DNA of 27,670 bases from Parasitella parasitica (taxonomy: Eukaryota > Mucoromycota > Mucoromycetes > Mucorales > Mucoraceae), in the NCBI GenBank assembly GCA_025201805.1, contig MU619289.1:114935-142604 (forward strand). The letters are read 5' to 3'. The notes beneath the pieces were generated by a model. The model was given only the letters and a program-made list of their open reading frames with translations. It had not been told where the DNA came from and did no database searches. Below, one piece after another: positions 1 through 9,844 of this stretch; the stretch's first letter is position 1; every line of letters begins with the position of its first letter. The position numbers were made by a program, and so were the translations under genes.

Positions 1-258
1 GAATAAAATGTGTTGCATGTATCGTACCAGTGCAAGTCCTGCCAGATGAGAGCTTGCAATGTAACAGCAAGGCTGACTGGAGGCTTTATGCATTCGTATT
101 ACTTGGAGATTGTCCAGCCTGCCATGATTAATGAAAATTGGGTCTCTCATGTCTCTTGCAAGTTCCGTCGACATGCAATGGGTTGTGCCATTCCAAAGGA
201 AACATGGTCACAGGGAGCGTAGAATGGAATCAAGTTGACGAAAAGCACACAGTGATTG

Positions 259-280
259 CACACACATACACACACACACC
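259..280. repeat. CA-type microsatellite
   Basis: A short run of alternating CA with one TA interruption, in the UBR1 upstream region. It is seen directly. No function is implied. Confidence 0.7.
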
Positions 281-402
281 ACATTGACTGACATCAGCGA
301 ACCTCAAACAGATATTTATCAAAAACATACACACGCAGCACATTTGATTTTTTTTTTCTTCTTTCTATTTGCATCGCTCTTTCCGGTCAAGTATACATAA
401 AC

Positions 403-447
403 ACATACATACATATATATATATAATATACATACATATATATATAA
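403..447. repeat. TA/TACA low-complexity tract before UBR1 start
   Basis: Alternating TA with TACA units lies immediately upstream of the UBR1 ATG at 454. It could supply TATA-like elements, but it is also an ordinary microsatellite. Seen directly. Confidence 0.7.
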
Positions 448-453
448 AGGCCA

Positions 454-3400
454 ATGTCGCATCGTATATCAACTTTGGAGAGCACAGGCTCATCACCTAT
501 TACGCCAGCACAGCTGAAAACATTTCTGACTGAAGCGCCTCTCATGTTCAAAAGTAAGCTTCACAGAGGCGCCGAGAAGCAGATTCTCACAAACTGCTAC
601 CGCTCATTGTGGAGCAACGACCTGGACCTATTGCAGCGATACTTTTTCAAGGAGGGCTTATCTGACAGCGACAATCTGTCGCAACTGCTTGAAAAATACA
701 ACCTTTTTGGCTCTGAACATGAAGACCACGATACAGACAGAGACGACGAACAATTACCGAATCAGCAAAGTCTGGGCAGAGGCAGCAACGATGAACCAGA
801 GTACTGGGAGAGCCAACGAGGCAAACAATGCGGCCATCTGTTCAAAAAGGGAGAGAGTGTCTATCGCTGCAGGTAATAGACGACTGTTCGTGACATGGCA
901 TTGACGCAACATTTCGCTGATACTCTGTACTAGGAACTGCGGTTTGGATGACACGTGTGTCATGTGCTCCAAGTGCTTCCATTCAACAAACCACGACGGC
1001 CATGATGTCAAAATCTGGATTAGTAGAGGCGCTGGCGGCTGCTGTGATTGTGGCGACCCAGAAGCGTGGAAAATACCTTTGGTTTGTGCCATCCATTCAC
1101 TAGACGCTGATTCAGCTATACCCGAGACATCCGCTCATCAATTGGAACCATTATCGTCTGTACCACCTAGCATTATCCAGTCGATTCGTGAGACTATCAC
1201 AGTTGTGGCAGACTACATACTAGAGACATTTGCTACGTCTCCCGAAGATGTCGTCTCTGTCGGCACTGTTGAATCTATCAGGCAAGACTGCATCGATTCC
1301 CACGAAGCTTTGGGCTTGCCTTCAGATGCGCCCAACCAAACCTACGCTTGTATCTTGTGGAATGACGAAAAGCACTCGTTTGATAGTGTCATCAACATTG
1401 TTGTCAACGCAGTGGGGTGCACCAAAGACCAAGCAGCTCATGCAGCAGAATGTGTTGATATATACGGCCGTCATATCATCAAAGAGTCGACAGACATTGC
1501 AGATCTCATTCGCATAGCTGAAACTGTCAGCTCCATCAATCTTGCAGTAACTATATGCTCCTCACAAAAGACGGTTCGTGAGGAAATATCGGGCTTGTTG
1601 CTAGATTGGCTCAAAGAGCTAACAGGAGGCCGTTACAAATTCTTCAACAATGTGGATGGCGGTAACTGCATTATACGCGACATTATCTGCCAAGTGTTTT
1701 CCACAGATTGGAGTCTTCGTCCTGAACTTGCCTGTTTATCTACTCGCTACAGAAGAGAAAGAATGCCAGAGGATGAAAACGACGAGTTTGACTTGGATGG
1801 CGCAGATGCAGACATGGACGACGATGACCAAGACCAGGACATGTTGTTTGAAGACATGGATGAAATCAACCAAGATGCTCTGCTAGATGAGGATCAATTA
1901 GACGACTTTTTAAATATTCTTCAAAGCACACAAAACGGTGAAGAGGAAGAGGACGAGGAAGAGGATCAAGAGGATTCTGCCCAAGAGGATTCTGATGAAG
2001 ATGAAGATTCTCAAGACATGTATCATGACCCTGACAATTTGGCTGCTGCTCGGCCAGATCACCACAATTCTGACATGGAGACTGACGAGATGGACAGCGC
2101 CCCGTCCATACCCAGTGAAGCTTTATCAAGAAGAAGACAGAGCGATGCACCAAATCAGCCCTCGACTTCTGCTTCTACCAGCAATCAGGGCCGCAATATC
2201 GAGGTTCTTAAACGTAGACGACTGTCAGCGTCTTCCCAGTCAAAGTCTTCCAAAACACAGAAGCCCCGCGATATCTTGGACATGGATTGGAGTCTGGATG
2301 CTTGGCTTGAGCATACAGAACGGCTGGAAGCTGAGGAGAGATCAATCACAAAGGAGTTACTTGTTCCAAATCAAGACACCGCATGCACTGATAAGGATGT
2401 TGCCAACACAAGCCTTGTCAATGCCAATTTGAAAAAGGAATTCAGACGCAAACTACGCCTAGATTATTTGCTGCAGTTTGATTTACGTTTGTGGAAGACT
2501 GCCCGTGTCAGCATCAAGGATTTACTCATCGGCACCTTTATTTCCAATTTCCAATACAGGCCTGTGCTTGGTACTCGATTTGCCCGCAATTACCCAGAAC
2601 TAGTGGATGCCTTCTTTTTCAAGGATAGAGAACCCGAAAACTCAGTAAGCACATTGTCAGTACAGCTTTTGACGGTTCCTACGGTAGCTTCAATGCTTGT
2701 TAAACAATACAAGTTCTTTGGCATTGTATGCTCTATTCTCGAAAATTTCTTCTTGACAGATCACGTTCTGATGGTTCTGCCTGAAGAATACGTCCGCGCT
2801 CAAGTGGATTGCTCGTCAAGAGCTATTGGCCGCCATCGCTATGCTTACACGATTTTCGACCTCAGATATGTCATGAATGCTGAACAAGTCAAGGTCGAAA
2901 TTTCCAAGAATCCTATATATCTTCGCCATTTCATGGATATGCTGTATCAGTTCCAAGAAATGGACGCCTTAAAACGACAAGTCGACACCCATGTGGAATT
3001 CGAATCGGAATCGTGGGTGACAGCCTTCAACATGACATTGCAGACCTCGAAATTGTGTCGTTTATTTGCTGGGTGCTTTGATTCCACCGAAAGTTCCATG
3101 GCTGAAGCGTCGCGCAATCTTTGTCGATCTATTTACCGCGTATTGAAAGAGATATCAGAATGGAAGCCGGTTCTAGTGCCACGCAAAGCAGGCGAGCAAA
3201 TGCTGCCTGAAACACGCACGGTCATCAAGAGCTTAGACGAGCAAGAATTTCATCAGCTCAGTGCATTCAATACTGGGGACTATGAGATTGTAAAATACGA
3301 CATTGCCTGCAGCCCTGTATCTTTCCACCATCCCTTTCACTGGCTACTATCAGAGCTATTTGAGAATGTGTCTCTTTTGCATCAAGGCGTCCTGAATGAA

Positions 3401-6400
3401 CTTGGTTGGCTAGGAGGATTCAAACAAATGGTGAACAATGCCTTGGACAACAAGGATCACGATATGTTTTTGATGGCCTTGGAGTATCCCATCAGAACTA
3501 TTGCATTGCTCTCACAGATCAACTGCGGTGTTTGGGTTAGAAATGGCTATGCAATTAGAAACCAAGTAAGTAGTCCCTCTGTAGCAGTGTATTGAATGAA
3601 ACTAAAGTAGCTATCTAGGCTCATTCGTACAGAGACGTCAATGTTCGGGAAAGCACGTTGGATTGCGACATATACTTGCTTCAAGTTGGCCTTACAGTTT
3701 GTGATAGTAACCAGATGTTACTGACTTTGATGGACCGCTTCCAACTGATGGATTGGTTTAGAGGCAAGCCAAAGAAGCATAATAACTATGATTCGAGTCA
3801 GACGGTGTATATGGTCGAAGATTTCCTCAATCTTTTGATTATTTGCGCTATTGAGCATGGATATGCATCGGGCACCAAGACTGAGGAGCGTATTCGCCAG
3901 TCCATCATTCAATTCTTGGGCATTTCTAGTATGGCCTACTCTGAACTTTTGAAGCTCATACCCGAAAGTTTGACAGAGCACGAATCATTTGAAACGCAAC
4001 TAAATACAATCGCCAATTACAAAGCGCCTGATGGTTTAAGCGATAAAGGGCTGTATGAGATAAAGCCAGAGTACTTGGATGAGATTGAGCCCTTTTACTG
4101 GCATTACACTCGTAACCAACGGGAAGAAGCTCAGAACGCGTTGAAAAAACGCTGGAATCAACTCCACCCAGACGAAAAGCTGGGTGACAATGAAGAGTTT
4201 TTGCTGATGCCACATAGCAAGCGTATCGAAGTGGGTCCATTCAGACATCTAGGAAAATTTCTGCATTCTCATGTGCTCTGCCAAATCATTGCCTATGCGC
4301 TATGGAACTCCAAATTCCACAAACAATCCAAAAGCGATACCATTTTGGACGAGGCGCTCTATCTTGGCATGCTCGCTGTCACAGATCCCAATAGTTCTGC
4401 AAGCGAAGTAGCTGCTATGAAGGCTAAGGGCAAGAACAGGGCCGATGTTGTCATTGATGAATCCAACACCAAGCATTTTATCGACTTTGCCGAAAGCGAC
4501 GAGTACTCTATTCAAATCAACGAGATCGAAAAGACGCATGCCTCCTTGCTGCTGATCCTGTTGCGTTGCTTGGAAGACGCCGACTTGGCTCATGCTCACA
4601 AGCGTTTAGGTACTATTGTTGACAAGATTGAAGCACATTGTTCCGATGCTTCCAAGGATATTATTCACGACTGGAAAGAGAGGAAATCTAGAGAGACAAA
4701 GGCTGAAGTAGAGCGTGCAGGCGGTGCGAGCACTTCCGAGTACGAGCGAAAGAAGGCAGCTGCTAAAGCTAGACAGGCAGTCATCATGTCCCAATTTGCC
4801 AATGCTCAATCCAAGTTCATGGAGCAGCACGCTGATCTTTACAAAACCGAAGAAGACGAGGATGCAAAAGAGACATACAAGGACGTGTCTGTCGAAAATA
4901 ATGAGCTGTCCACTGAAGATGACCTCGAAATTGTGCGCAAATGCCACTTTCCAGCCGATACGTGTATTGTGTGCCAGGAAGAACTGGACAACACCAAGCT
5001 ATACGGAATGCTTGGCCTCATCCAACAGACAAATATCCATCGCCTGTCGCCCCTCAACAACAAGGATGTTCTGGCAGACATCTTGGAGGCGAGCCAGCAT
5101 GTTAATCCTTATCACTCTCGACCTGAAACCTCAAACAAAACGCCTCTTTTTAACGGCTTTCCTACTGATGCTCATGCCAATGGTCTAGATATCTCATCTT
5201 GTGGCCATCTCATGCACTCCGAGTGCTTTGATACGTATCAAAGATCTGTAGAAAATCAGATCTTAGGCGATCTCACTAGGATGTTCCCCCTGTCAGCCTC
5301 TCCAAAGAGTCGATTCCTCTGTCCTCTCTGCAAAGCATTGGGTAACGTTCTGGTGCCTATCGTTTGGAAGGGCAAAAAAGAAGCTTACCCGGGCGTTATG
5401 GTGCCCTCTACGCCCTATGCAGACCTGAGGAAGGCTATCGACGACGCTGCTGCTGATCTGAAAATGAGCTTTAAGCAATTCCCTGGCGCTTTTGACGAAG
5501 AACCACCGTTTGTGAATAACGATCCTGACTTGATGATCAGCGACCAAGACAAACTGAAGCTCATTTACAATCAACTGATCAAAGTGATGCATGTTACTCT
5601 GAATCCTCAGTTGCACACGTGGAATTTGTCTGAATCCATCCAAAATCTGCAAGACATGTATGCCTACACCATCGCAGACTTTGAAATCGCTCAAAGAGGC
5701 ACTCAAGGCACCCGAGCAAGAGACCTCACGGTTGAGCATACAGGCACCTTTATCGACGACATTTCTAGTATCTCGCAAACACTGTTGAAGATCCTCGGCA
5801 TGACCAATCTGCTGATCCAGAACTTGATGAATTCTCCATGGCTGGCCGAAGACAGATTTACAAAGGAGAGACTAGCTTTGCAGGCAATGAATCAGTTCAT
5901 CCCCAATATATCTACTCATCTGATTGATGATATGGTTGAAGCTGATGCTTTGACGCCTCTCCTTGCTGACGATCCCTTTAAAGCCCTTGTTCGCCTAAGT
6001 TTCTCGACGGCTGAGGCACCTGCAGTCGAAATCCATCACTTGTTGCGCTCTACCTACATTGCCGAGCTGACCAAAACTGTTATTTTCCTTGTTCGCAGTA
6101 TGCCGGAAATCGAAAAACTGGCCAAAGATGCTACTATTAGCCAGCTCTTGCAGACACTCAACACCGAAAAGCAGCAATCCCCTGGAGCAGAAGGTATCCA
6201 GCAGTTTGTCAGCTACGTGCTGGGGCTTTTGAAGGTGCCCCAGACTACCATTGACGAATTCTTTCAGCTGGTAAACCCAGAAGCCTTTGTTGCTCTTGTT
6301 CGCACCTTTGTTCTTTCCTTTTTACGCAAAGCACTCTTGTTTATGGTCGTTCACCATGGATTTATTCCTCAGAATCCATCAGACAATCTGGAAGAAAAGA

Positions 6401-7061
6401 GCGAATTTGATGGCATTTTAGATATACTAAGACTGCCTGCCTTGGATTCCGTTTTTGATTTGCAGCCCTTTGAACAGGATTTGGTCAGCGGCTGGTGTCA
6501 GGATTATCTGACTCGTGAAGCACCAAAGATCTCTCTCAATCTGCCAACTCAATTCAAAATGGCCGTCCTTCCCAATAGATTGGACCAACTGCTGGATGAA
6601 AGCTCTAAACGCGTGTGTAAAAAGTGCAAGACGGTGCCAGAGCATTCAGCTATCTGTTTGATTTGCGGCACCTTTGTCTGTGCTCGTCGCTTCTGCTGTA
6701 CAGAAGGAACCAAAGGAGAGTGCAACACACACATGAAGAGGTAAGTTGAATGGCATTAGCACAGCTTGAGTCAGAGTTCTCAATTTGTCGTAATAGCTGT
6801 GGTGGCGAGATTGGTATTTACATTATGATCAAGGACTGTTTCTTGCTACTTTTGCATGACAATGGAGGAAGTATCATGAATGCACCCTATTTAGATAGTC
6901 ATGGCGAGGCAGACATCTTCTTTAAGCGTGGTGCTCCTCAATTCTTGAACGCAAAGCGATATGAACAAATTCGACAAATGTGGTTAACTCAGTCAATACC
7001 AGCATTTGTAAGAAGAAGAATGGAACTAGCTTATAGTGGCACTGTTTGGGAAGCGTTTTAA
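454..7061 (+). CDS. UBR1: UBR1-type E3 ubiquitin ligase (N-recognin), 4 exons
   Basis: This is an E3 ligase of the N-degron pathway: it binds destabilising N-terminal residues and directs substrates to the proteasome. Exons are 454-872, 934-3565, 3619-6740 and 6797-7061, with GT-AG introns of 53-61 bp. The joined frame gives 2145 residues, a usual size for fungal Ubr1. In order there are a UBR box at about residues 126-196 (C126, C142, C148, C151, C154, H160, H163, then CCDC at 176-179), a ClpS-like type-2 N-degron domain at about 277-340, a strongly acidic stretch at about 417-506, and a RING from C1466 (CIVC) to C1588 (CPLC). The RING has a long insert before its CGHLMH motif. A cysteine-rich C-terminal UBR autoinhibitory region begins near 2010 (C2017). 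The first intron splits the UBR box. The gene is convergent with its right neighbour, with 108 bp between the stop codons. No break or missing key residue is seen. Confidence 0.97.
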
Positions 7062-7169
7062 ATTCTATTAAATATGTGTATTTATCATATTTCTATGCAT
7101 CATTGACTTAAAAGCCTATAAAATAAAAACCAATACATTAATACAGTTGTACATATAGATATACTTATA

Positions 7170-7865
7170 TCAAAAGCCCTTACAGCATTGACAATCAAAA
7201 GGACATTCCGGTGTATCCAAACCATTTCCAATGTTCAAATCTTTCACATCATAAAGGGGATATCCATCTTCTGTAGTACGGTCTATAACATTGTTTTATC
7301 AGAAAATTGAATCCATGGTCAATAACTTTTGCTCACTTGTTTTCTTGATGCCTCGAGAATCAGCAAATGTATCATCAGGAATTGATGGAGGTGCAGCACG
7401 CTTCTTTGAGGGCTTGCTGCTCTTCACAGCGGCCAGTTCAGCAAAAATAACCTCTTCGACCTTTTTAAACTGATCCTCTGTCAACTCATCCTGTTCTTCC
7501 TCTTCTTCTTCAGGCTGGGTTTGCTCTTCATGTTCAGATGTTTTAGATTTCTTTGCAGCCTTTCTCTTGGCATTCTTTGACAAGACTGGCTCCTTTTCAA
7601 TCATTTCTCCTTTGATTTTTTTGGTATCAAAGATATCATCAATTTCAGAAGCATCTGTGATCTTTTTTTTCTTGAAAATATCCTCAATTTCATTTGCACC
7701 ACTTGATACATGTTTTCCTTTTTTGTGTGCTGTCGCTTTATTGATACCAGCACTTTTGATGGAGATCTCTTTCTTAGTAGACGTCTTTTTGATATCTAAA
7801 TTTGTGTTGATTGGAATACTCTTGGCTTGGCGAATCGACTACATACCTTGTGGTTGTTTTGCCAT
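7170..7865 (-). CDS. DUF1764 family protein, 3 exons
   Basis: Minus-strand exons are 7847-7865, 7337-7795 and 7170-7282. Introns of 51 and 54 bp have GTATGT/TAG and GTGAGC/TAG borders. The joined frame gives 196 residues. The N-terminal two thirds are rich in lysine and glutamate, including a run of glutamates and patches like KNAKRKAAKKSK that suggest a nuclear or nucleolar location. The C-terminus carries the family signature: FADSRG, then TEDGYPLY, then CPFDCQCC close to the stop. DUF1764 is a conserved eukaryotic family whose function I do not know. The first exon codes for only six full residues, so the start depends on the small first intron. The ATG at 7863-7865 is the only one that joins in frame to the conserved part. 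A telo-box-like motif lies about 275 bp upstream. Confidence 0.9.
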
Positions 7866-8138
7866 GGTAATGTTGAAATTTATGCGAAAATTTGTGATGA
7901 GACCAGAAGAAAAGTTGATTACTATGCTGAAAGTCTTTCAAGTCCTTTCTGTAAGCCACATGATTTCGACTTGTTTGGCACGACAGCATAAAAACAAGCA
8001 ATCCAAATCTGAATATCTTATGGTGTGCCATCAAAGACAATTATCACTTGGATGCCCCCATTCAAAATTCGTGGATTGTCATATAAGTCGAAGATTATCA
8101 AGAGCAAGCAAAAATTTATGACATTGAACATCAAAATC

Positions 8139-8150
8139 AAAACCCTAAAT
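8139..8150 (+). promoter_or_regulatory. Telo-box-like motif (ACCCTAA)
   Basis: The sequence AAAACCCTAAAT matches the ARCCCTAA core bound by Tbf1-type telobox proteins, which in budding yeast act at snoRNA and some ribosomal gene promoters. It lies between the DUF1764 start and the 3' end of the snoRNA host locus, so DUF1764 is the gene it could serve. The sequence is seen; the function is inference. Confidence 0.35.
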
Positions 8151-8272
8151 TACATTGGATAGCCAAGACACAAAAGTATAATTTATACAATCTTTTATTT
8201 ACAAGTACACATATTAGCAAAAATAACTGCAAAGAAATTCAAGTCAGTGAAATGAATGAGGAAAGACAATAA

Positions 8273-8550
8273 GAAACAAAATAAGTGATAATCAGCAAGT
8301 TTATTAAAATCCTAGAAACCACGGAAAGACAAGACTTCTAGAGATTATCCGCCTACTGTGCAATCAATAGGCATCCAAAATTTCGAAAGACTTGCCCCCA
8401 CCCCTCAACGATAGAAACAAGAGTTGTTCTAAGCCTCGAAGAACTCAAGGAAAAGTTTCCCTCCTGCTCTGGTGTCGAAAAGATGTGGGCCTCACATCAT
8501 AGAATGGATATAACTTGTTCTCATCCTTTAAGAAACACTTATTTTGCTTC
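8273..8550 (-). ncRNA. Unassigned structured RNA element in the last host intron
   Basis: GAAGCAAAATAAGTG (8536-8550) pairs along its whole length with CACTTATTTTGTTTC (8273-8287): 15 consecutive pairs, one of them G-U. About 250 nt lie between the two arms, richer in G+C than the surroundings and with several local hairpins: GATGTG/CACATC, CCTTGAG with CTTCGAGG, GCCTA/TAGGC and CTAGAA/TTCTAG. A CTGA at 8292-8295 lies just inside the closing helix and 65 nt before the acceptor at 8227, like the D boxes of the other introns. No matching C box is clear. It does not show the motifs I know for U3, RNase P, RNase MRP, SRP or telomerase RNA. The pairing is seen; its existence as a stable RNA is inference. 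Confidence 0.5.
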
Positions 8551-8683
8551 ATAAAAAATAGAAAACAAACTTACCAAACACAGCGTAGCCAAGTCTCGTT
8601 TTCAATAAAGAAAAACAGAAACTACAATGAATAATTAATAAACTATTTCCAAGAATATACTTGCAATATTGTGTAAAAAAAAG

Positions 8684-8769
8684 TATGCGTCAGGAAGCGA
8701 TAGAGTCATTGTCGTCACAGCTAATCAGAAGCAGAACTGACGTTTGTACTTTGATTTCATCATAACATA
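8684..8769 (-). ncRNA. snR61: C/D snoRNA, snR61 / SNORD38-like (25S rRNA guide)
   Basis: Box C ATGATGA (8757-8763), D' CTGA (8725-8728), C' GTGACGA (8712-8718) and box D CTGA (8690-8693) occur in the standard order. A short terminal stem pairs TATGT (8765-8769) with GCATA (8684-8688). The guide before D', GTCAGTTCTGCTT, pairs with the 25S segment AGCAGAACTG. Its fifth base faces the A that yeast snR61 (Am1133) and human SNORD38 target, and human SNORD38 carries nearly the same guide. A second guide may sit before box D (the bases ending TCTATCGCTTC), whose target I cannot name. Box D is 68 nt from the intron's 3' splice site at 8622. Confidence 0.82.
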
Positions 8770-8970
8770 AAATTTTTTTACACAACATTGGAGCAACGTG
8801 TTTGTAGAATGATTTTTACCTTGCGCAAACACGATGAGGAACATTGCTAAAAAGAAACCAGCAGAATGACGGAATAAACCCCCAAATTGAATCAAGAATG
8901 ATCAGATTTACTATACGAGAAAAAATCAATTAGTAAATCGATTCAAAATATGATAAAAAGTATAATGATA

Positions 8971-9058
8971 AAGAAGAATCAGATGGTGGTGCATGTATAT
9001 TATATCCAATCTTTCAGTTATTTTCAGAAATGTGGATGCAATTCGTCATCTTCTTCTT
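8971..9058 (-). ncRNA. snR55: C/D snoRNA, snR55 / SNORD33-like (18S rRNA guide)
   Basis: A terminal stem of 8 perfect pairs (AAGAAGAA at 9051-9058 with TTCTTCTT at 8971-8978) encloses a C box ATGACGA (9043-9049; consensus RTGATGA, one change) and a D box CTGA (8979-8982). The geometry fits a kink-turn: a three-base bulge before the GA of box C, and the stem starting directly after box D. The guide CATGCACCACCA upstream of box D is complementary to the universal 18S segment TGGTGGTGCATG. The fifth base before box D pairs with the U that yeast snR55 (Um1269) and human SNORD33 (Um1326) target. Two internal CTGA motifs (9024-9027, 9014-9017) could be D'. It sits in the second visible intron, 68 nt before its 3' splice site. 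Confidence 0.82.
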
Positions 9059-9226
9059 AACCAATACTCTGAGCAAAATAATGTACTTACGATTTAATAA
9101 AAACCATTCGAAAAGCCAAAAAGGAGGGATATGCAGACACTGTACAGGATATCTGTAGGATAAAATACAGGTTAGCATATGTCAAAATTAAAGCCATATT
9201 TAAAAAAAGGGAAACAAAAAAGAAAT

Positions 9227-9312
9227 GAATGCTCAGATACGAGGAATTCCATTATCGTTTCTTTCCACACGAATCATTCGGGATCATGATGTTCTCTTCG
9301 CCGCAATGATTC
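9227..9312 (-). ncRNA. snR57: C/D snoRNA candidate, snR57-like (18S rRNA guide)
   Basis: The D box CTGA is at 9233-9236. The twelve bases GGAATTCCTCGT at 9239-9250, just upstream of it, are complementary to the conserved 18S rRNA segment ACGAGGAATTCC. The fifth base upstream of the D box is the C that pairs with the G of ACGAGG, which is the target I recall for yeast snR57 (18S Gm1572). The box lies 80 nt before the acceptor ending at 9153. The C box is not clear. The best candidates are ATGATCC (9281-9287) and ATGATTC (9271-9277), both imperfect, so the 5' boundary is a guess. Its place ahead of snR55-like and snR61-like elements supports the call. Confidence 0.55.
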
Positions 9313-9631
9313 TTTTTATTTCCCATTTTTTTTATTTAAATGTATCATACTTGCCTTTTTGCTATAGTGTTATCAAAAAGGAAAACTCTACGCAAAGAAA
9401 AATCTTTTGGCTTTAAATGCGTTTTTTAGAATAAAAAATTTTTGGCCCACCGGTCACTTTTTGTTTTGCGATCAAGATTGGCAGTCGTTAGGGACGCCCA
9501 TTAATTTTTGTGTGGAAAGCCACTATTATATGGTTCGGTTCTGGATCATTAAATCATCCGGACTTTTTGTGTCATGGGCAAATTGTCGCTGGCGGCGGCT
9601 GCCCTGATCGTTATACCAAGGAGACGCATCG

Positions 9632-9651
9632 AATCTGCTAAACAGCAGATT
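9632..9651. repeat. Perfect short inverted repeat (8-bp stem, 4-nt loop)
   Basis: AATCTGCT and AGCAGATT are separated by AAAC. It is seen directly. It lies in the presumed shared upstream region of the snoRNA locus and the MFS gene and could be a protein-binding palindrome or a chance hairpin. Confidence 0.5.
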
Positions 9652-9844
9652 GATTGGCAATCGACCCTTCTCATGTTAAAAATAGCATTTAAATAACATG
9701 TTTAATGAATCATTTGATTGATTTCATGATATACATCTTGTGCTGAATGATGATATTAGTACAAATAACTTGAAAAGGACCATCAGTTGTTTGAAAAGAT
9801 TGTAGCAGTGTTTAACAAAGTTAGAGGAGGTTATGCAGAAAATC

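Larger units (their letters stand above)
1..453. other. Left-edge non-coding flank, upstream region of UBR1
   Basis: No gene could be supported here. A short open frame at 10-222 has several cysteines but no recognisable domain, start context or splice signals. The part next to UBR1 is low complexity: a CA-rich tract near 259-280, a T run near 349-358, and TA-rich repeats at about 403-447 that end just before the UBR1 start codon. This is probably the UBR1 promoter and 5' leader. Confidence 0.5.
8175..9400 (-). ncRNA. Putative non-coding snoRNA host transcript, 5 exons
   Basis: The minus strand shows a chain of good splice sites. The introns are 9153-9350, 8911-9090, 8622-8819 and 8227-8574, with donors GTATGA, GTAAGT, GTAAAA and GTAAGT. 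Acceptors include a TGCTAAC branch point followed by CTACAG, and an ACTAAT branch point followed by TATAG. Internal exons are only 62, 91 and 47 nt (9091-9152, 8820-8910, 8575-8621). The last exon starts at 8226 and holds AATAAA at 8194-8199. The introns are 180-348 bp, clearly longer than the 49-96 bp of the neighbouring protein genes. Each holds a D-box CTGA 65-80 nt before its 3' splice site, the spacing known for intronic C/D snoRNAs. The transcription start is not visible, so the 5' limit is approximate. I see no convincing protein in the spliced exons. Confidence 0.65.

Noticed and set aside
10-222. Plus-strand open frame of 70 codons with several Cys at the left edge
   Set aside because: There is no recognisable domain or splice context, and similar-length frames occur by chance; it may also be cut by the window edge.
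7774-8040. Minus-strand open frame of 88 codons
   Set aside because: It overlaps the DUF1764 start, first intron and part of exon 2 in another frame. The spliced DUF1764 model explains the conserved sequence.
8660-8720. An additional 60-nt host exon between 8661 and 8720
   Set aside because: Its ATTAG acceptor-like sequence (ending 8721) overlaps the D' region of the snR61-like snoRNA, and the D-box-to-acceptor spacing fits the next acceptor at 8622 instead.
8195-9152. A protein frame across the four visible snoRNA-host exons (about 77 codons, hydrophobic, with a PP...GFIP pattern a little like Pmp3/UPF0057)
   Set aside because: The exons at 9091-9152, 8820-8910, 8575-8621 and 8226 join in one open frame. 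However, there is no ATG in it before the last exon, an in-frame TAG lies just upstream in exon 1, the conserved Pmp3 cysteine/glycine residues are absent, and the introns carry the recognisable conserved elements.
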